Of a stretch of 64,000 nt of DNA, positions 58,778 through 64,000 are shown piece after piece. Below the pieces are notes generated by a model that was given only the letters and a program-made list of their open reading frames with translations, was not told the DNA's origin and ran no database searches. The stretch is from positions 17,711,357-17,775,356 of the forward strand of contig NC_133302.1 in assembly GCF_005239225.2 (NCBI RefSeq), read 5' to 3'. Numbering within the stretch: the first letter of the stretch is position 1; each line of letters begins with the position of its first letter. The DNA is from Populus alba (lineage: Eukaryota; Streptophyta; Magnoliopsida; Malpighiales; Salicaceae). Both the position numbers and the translations under genes were made by a program.

Positions 58778-61089
58778 TGTTGCACGTGTGCGGCATCGCG
58801 GCGATGTGTCCACTCTTAGATTGTATCTGAAAAATGGGTGAGACAAGGGTTTCTTGTCTTTTATCAATGGAAAGAGGGAATGGGAGTTGCCACCTAGTAT
58901 TATGGTCACTAGAAACCCTAACTGGCCTCAAAGATCGGGTATAGGGACTGGTTGCGTAAAGGGAACATATTAGCATCCTAAATACGCTTTACCTTAGGTA
59001 AGCTACATTATTTAATTGTCTGATAAAGGCTAAGGTATTGTCTTATTTCCTAATCGTTGGTTGTGTTTAAGGTTTAAGATAAGTCCTCCCCAGTAAAGAG
59101 ATCCTTATCTTATCGGGTAAAATCTAACCATTCTAATGTCAATAAAAAAAGAACTATATTTTTTATATCGGGAATACATCTTATGTATAATAAGTTTGTA
59201 ATCATATATATTAAAAGAAGGCAAAATAATTTTTTTAGAATTTTTGAAATATTGGCCTAGCTCACATGACTTTAATAAACTAGTTATTAAAGTAAAAAAT
59301 ACATGCTAATACATATTTTTTGAATTTTTTCTTGTTATATGAAAATATGATATGAAAATTTCTTATAAGCTTTAAGAGACTTGAATGTATGTATGAAAAC
59401 AAAAACAAAATTGTTTTAGATTTTTTTATTAATATATATGGGTTGGGCTAGTCTCGGCCTAAAATGGTTGGGTCGATCTCAACCCAACAAATCTTTCTTT
59501 CTTTTTTGGATCTAACCCAGCCCATACATTTGGGTTGGTCCGGCACAAAGTTAACTGCATGAGCAATAGGACGTGAATTATAATTCATGCCTATTGTTCA
59601 TGTAATGAACAGAGAGGGGGGGAAACAGATGAAGAAGAAGGGGAAGTGGAGCTCACTTGGATAAAGGGTCAACGCGACTGCCATCACTAGACTAACTAAG
59701 GATGGTGGCTTTGCTAGTAGTGCTAGTTGCCATTGGCCGAGGGAAAAAGAAGAAAAAACAGCTTTGTAGGTGAGAGAGAAGGAGTTCATAGTGGCTACTC
59801 TATCACCGGCGAGGAGCTGGGTTGGTAGAGATAGTGGTGGTCATGCTGGTGGTGAGAGTGGTGGTGGCCGAAGGCCTCGGTGGAGAGAGAAAAAAAGAAG
59901 AAAAGGTTGTAGATAAGAACAAGCTAGTGGGGAAAATGGTTTTTTGTCCACTTTGGATCCAATCTCTCCTCCTCTCTAGGCATGAAATTCAAATCTATTT
60001 ATAAGGGGTGAAAAAGGGATACTTTGTCTCTTATGGTGCCAAATCTTGACCCTTGGTTTGACCCGAAAGCATCCCAACCATTGGTTCAAAATAAAAACGA
60101 TGAATTGTCATTTTTGTGCAGGAAAATGGCTGGTCGGGTTGGCCATTTTTTAGCGGTGTCACCGCCTTTAAAGCATCAAGTAGCCCGAACAGTTTATATT
60201 AGCATGTATTAAGGTATGAGGTGATCATGTTGATAAATGTTTTTTTCTGATTTGGGGGAGAAACAAGGTGTTAAATGCCTTGGGTAGGAGGCCACTCGAG
60301 AAACCTCTCTAAAGAAGAAGATGACCAGTCATCTTTAAAATAACGTTTTTTGGCCAATTGCATTTAAGTCTTTCCATGTATGATTTATTCCTAATTACAA
60401 CCCTGATTGGTTTTAAACTTTCAATTTTGTTCAATTTTACCCCTGACAAACTTCAATTCAAACCCTAGATTTCAGTGTCTTTTTCCTTTTGGTCATTGGT
60501 TTCAAACTTGTGCAATTTGACCCTCAATTGATTAATAAACTTCTAACTTCTTCAATTTGGCTACTAATTCAGTCAATTTCAATCCCTCTATTTACACACC
60601 TTTTTTCAATTTGGTCCTTGGTTTCATATTTCATCAATCAAATCCCTAACTGGTCATGAAACTTTAATATTTATGCAATTAAGCCCCTAATTTAACCAAA
60701 TCAACTCTTAAAAATTTATAATAAAACCCCTAAACTTTAACTTCTTCCAATTAAAGCCTAAATTGACTTAAAAATCAATTTTTCTTGCAATCAAACCCTC
60801 CATAAAAATCAATTAAACCTTCAATAAAAAATTTAATCGAGTTCATAAACATCTTATTTTGAAGTTTTATTCCTCAAGTAAATTTTCTTTGTCAATAGGG
60901 CCTTCATTAGTAAAACAATATACCATCAAATTTCAATTTTGTATTTTTGAACTTTCTCAACCAATGTTTTGCCATTTTCTAGGCGTTCTGACATCTTCTT
61001 CTCACTGCTATTATTTTTTTTATTTTCTCCTGAATATATGTTTTTTTTTCCTCTATTTTTGTATGGGGATCCAAAAATGAATAACAACA
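58778..61089 (-). mobile_element. Gypsy solo LTR, 2,312 bp, target duplication CTTAG
   Basis: TGTTGCACGTGTGCGG to AATAACAACA, flanked by CTTAG at 58773-58777 and 61090-61094. Same family as 23539-26186 and 41737-44356, reverse orientation, TATAAATA box at 59996-60003 (minus), GGGTTGG/CCAACCC hairpins near 59445-59490. Its right part is shared with unit 1 at 13827-14417, so the insertion came before the duplication. Confidence 0.88.
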
Positions 61090-61094
61090 CTTAG

Positions 61095-61490
61095 AGTTTG
61101 AAGCTTTATGGCTTATGTTTTTTCCATGCTTTGAAATTCATCTTGCAATGTGTCCCAACCACACTAAAACATAATTTTGGATGAAAATATTGAGAAAAAA
61201 AAAAGGATATTATATATATGAGTGATATATTTTTCAAATTATATAACCATATATTCAGTCATTTAACAAAAATAAATAGAGGAAAAATAGCATATTTCAA
61301 TAACAAAAAAATGGAAAATTACAAGTCTTTAACAACATAAACTTGATATATTAGATTTCACTTCTATTGGATAATTTATTTTGTCCACTAATTTTATTAC
61401 AATCAATTATAAGACAGTTCGTAGGAACAGTATGCCCAAATGTCGCCGTGCAAATGCTCTCTGGCAATATATCATATGAACTATAAAAAT
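61095..61490. other. FAR 3' flank, unit 2
   Basis: Colinear with 14420-14845. The antisense end of exon 10 is kept only up to CAATATATCAT, after which about 850 bp containing exons 9 and 10 are missing. Confidence 0.75.
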
Positions 61491-61633
61491 AGATGATGCA
61501 GGTTATGTGTGAACCATATGAACTATAGAAATAGACTAGATTTTGATGGACATAACGAAATGTGAAATTAAATTAATGCCAAAAAATTGGAAATTAAGAC
61601 GCAGCTCAATTAAATTAGTTATGTTCATCAAAC

Positions 61634-62494
61634 CTTTAATGGCAACGAATAACGAATCGCCATGTATATACGGAAACTAGCCATGGAGCTGAAAGCTGTA
61701 ACCTCGCCAACCTTTATTGGCTTTCCTTCTTTGTCAATCAACGGGTTTTGAGTGAAGTAAAGAAAGAATAATTCATTTAAATTTGAGAATTTGAACGGAT
61801 TTCTCAATGAAGATCCTACATGATAAATGATTTCTGAAGTAGTGGATTGGTTTGCATATTCCAACATGGCCACGATAAGAGCATTGATTACCATGTCAGC
61901 TGGTATCTGCATCATTTCCAGGACATTTTCAGTTTCGGCATGCTTTTATTTATAAAAACTAATTGAAGAACGAAGGGGGTATGAGCTAACCACGTCAACT
62001 ATTAACTGTGGATTGAACGGAAAGTGTTTCAATTTCCCTTTAGCATAGCCAAAAGCTACACCATCAATGGTCCTGTGTTATTGGGACGTGACCGCACTCT
62101 CTTCAGCATGTTCTGAGTGGAGTTTCCTCAATTTCTCCTCGACCAGTTTCTTTTCTATGTCGATGTCTATCATTCCCGTGCCTTTCTTGGCTTTGCCCAA
62201 GCGAAATGGCTTCTCCTGTATCAATCCTGCATCTTCGCCGCATACGTAAGCTGACGAAAGCACAATCATTGAGAAGATGGACGTTAGTCTGCATTAAAGA
62301 TTCCAAAACATTACACTTGGCGTGGACTGTGTGCATAGACGAGTACAGTGTGTCCAATGAAAGCTCAATCCAACTACATAATAAATCTTCTTACCGGTTG
62401 ATAAATGGACAAGCACCTTAACATTATTACATCTCTTGACAAAGTTCAAGAGGTGCAAAGGTCCCAATGATTGATACCTAATGCAACATCGTAT
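61634..62494 (-). pseudogene. FAR pseudogene, exons 8, 7, part of 5, and 4
   Basis: Equivalents of FAR exons on the minus strand: exon 4 at 62494-62395 (one base deleted, frame broken), exon 5 at 62250-62088 (cut after 'HAEESAVTS'), exon 7 at 62072-61991 and exon 8 at 61906-61634. One deletion removes the end of exon 5, exon 6 with the catalytic YxxxK, and the nearby introns. Exons 1-3, 9 and 10 are absent. The remaining exons are nearly identical to the intact gene, which points to a fairly recent duplication. No enzyme can be made. Confidence 0.93.
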
Positions 62495-62639
62495 CTTCAA
62501 CAAACAATATAAAAAAATTAGTAAGAAGAGTGAAACGTTACTAATTTTAGTGATTAATAAATTCTTAAATATCTTTCGTTGCAAAGGAATTTGAATCTCT
62601 TATCTCTAAAAGAAATGAACTAATGAAAATCAGTTAATT

Positions 62640-64000
62640 TTCTTATCTCTAAAAGAAAGGAATTAAGCAGCTGCAGAAAAAGAAACGTAAAGAAACCTAA
62701 AACTCCACGCAAAGCAAGCAGCAGCAATGGAGATGCAAACAGAGGGGCAGAACAACATCCTTAGAGTTGTAGAAATTCAAAACTAAAAACTGAAAGGCCA
62801 TCGGCCAGGCCCAAAATCTAGCCTTCTCAGCTAAAAGCATCGCATATCCATAAAAGGAAACTTGCAGAAATGGATAGTAAATAGAAACTTCGCCATGTCT
62901 ATTCCTCATACTATTAGCAACTTGGAGGCATGCTCCAAGACTGAACAGTAGAGGAGAAAAAAAGAAAAAGAACCAGGCTTTCCTATAAGTGGGAGTGAAG
63001 AGTGATTTGCCTCAATTGTTGCTTATCAGTGGGAGTGAAGAGTGATATGTCTAAATTGTTGCTTATCAGTTGGAGTGAAGAAGGATACGTCTTCCGTTCA
63101 GCGACACAGTGGCTGTCGGAGGAAATCGACTGTAAAAATTTAAAATTAATCCAACAGTCGAATCTCTTATTATAGTAATATTAAAGGAAATAACCAATCT
63201 TGATTGCTTCAAACTTTTTCTTTGATCCCCGCATAATAATGTTATATCATTACCCAAATACTTAGAACTACCTGTAAATCTGTATTTACAAGGCCGACTA
63301 CATCAATTTATATATGTTATCCGGCCGCACCTTTAATTAAGCAAAAGAGCACCATTGATGTTATTTCAGAAATAGGTTTTTATTAGAATAAATCCTCAAA
63401 AATATGTTAATTCTATTTTATTTTTTTTCATTATTTCTAATAGCATAAAAAATTATCAAATTATTCAACTGAATCCAACTAATATTAAGAAAATATTTAT
63501 TTATAAAAAAAAACTCATAAAAGTTTATTTAAGTTGCAACATATAATTAATTAAAAAGTACTATCCAAAATAAAAAATATTCATAAATAAAATAATGTTA
63601 ATGATTTTAATTATTAGTATAAATAGGTTTTATCTGAAAAAAAGGATTATATTACACATAATAATTCAAAATAGCATAATATAATTGTAACCATGGTAGA
63701 AAAATACATTTTTAATTTTGTAATATTAAAACTTAAATATTATATCTCATATTTGATGATTTATGATATTTTGTTTCCTCTCAAACTCTTACAAGAGTTT
63801 TCAATTTAAGATATTTACTAAATATTTATAATTAAAATCACACTTTAAAAAAAAAACAAATTATTATTTTTTAGAATTGTTTATTTTATTATATTATCAA
63901 ACTAACTATTTACTTCGAAGTGTTGCTATAGTCACAATAGAGGTGAGCAAAAAATATCCAAAAAAAAATTGATTAAATAAAGAAAAATAGAAAAAAAAAT
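62640..64000. other. AT-rich region without genes
   Basis: It leaves FAR homology at the beginning of exon 3. A 40-bp tandem repeat with GTGGGAGTGAAGAGTGAT occurs about 2.4 times at 62988-63090. The rest is AT-rich with short frames that resemble nothing. Confidence 0.5.

Overview
This window is nuclear DNA of a flowering plant, most likely a woody eudicot of the poplar/willow type. That placement is inference from the gene and repeat content; no species marker is visible. It holds one apparently intact protein gene, a ten-exon alcohol-forming fatty acyl-CoA reductase (FAR) on the minus strand at 14841-17876. Almost everything else is transposable-element DNA: gypsy LTRs, Ty1/copia pieces, a CACTA (En/Spm) transposon in two copies, LINE fragments, a tRNA-derived SINE, and several tandem-repeat arrays.

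Layout. 1-3703: end of a reverse-oriented gypsy-type element whose 3' untranslated part is a 66-bp repeat array. 3704-18500: unit 1 (LINE, SINE tail, gypsy LTR, CACTA remnant, LTR, copia gag, gypsy LTR, FAR). 18860-20400: copia RNase H remnant and a stranded FAR exon 9. 20588-62640: unit 2, the same elements in the same order and orientation, swollen by later insertions and ending in a FAR pseudogene. Within unit 2, a CACTA element (27.4-44.7 kb) is split by a gag-only gypsy element (35186-44356). A copia element (44.7-58.7 kb) is split by three nested LTR insertions, with a fourth solo LTR just beyond it. 62640-64000 is AT-rich and featureless.

The shared order shows that a block of about 14 kb carrying FAR was duplicated in tandem. 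One daughter FAR stayed intact. The other lost exons 1-3, 6, 9 and 10 and the end of exon 5, and took a frameshift in exon 4. Four insertions are dated relative to each other by nesting and have 5-bp target-site duplications read directly from the sequence: CTATA, ATCTT, GTTAG and CTTAG.

The most unusual signal is that unrelated retroelements here carry arrays of short repeats in which nearly every unit folds into a hairpin. In several arrays the two arms differ between units but still pair, and many substitutions leave G-U pairs on one strand. The best cases are 40255-40860 (three alternating stems around one loop), 45590-45980, 51395-52345, 53395-54780 (stems closed on TTCG loops) and the GGCCCA series at 42950-43150. 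A second strong signal is at 35186-45100: an LTR plus 744 bp of its 3' flank occurs twice, nearly identical, so the upstream side of the gypsy element is either a tandem duplication or an assembly artefact.
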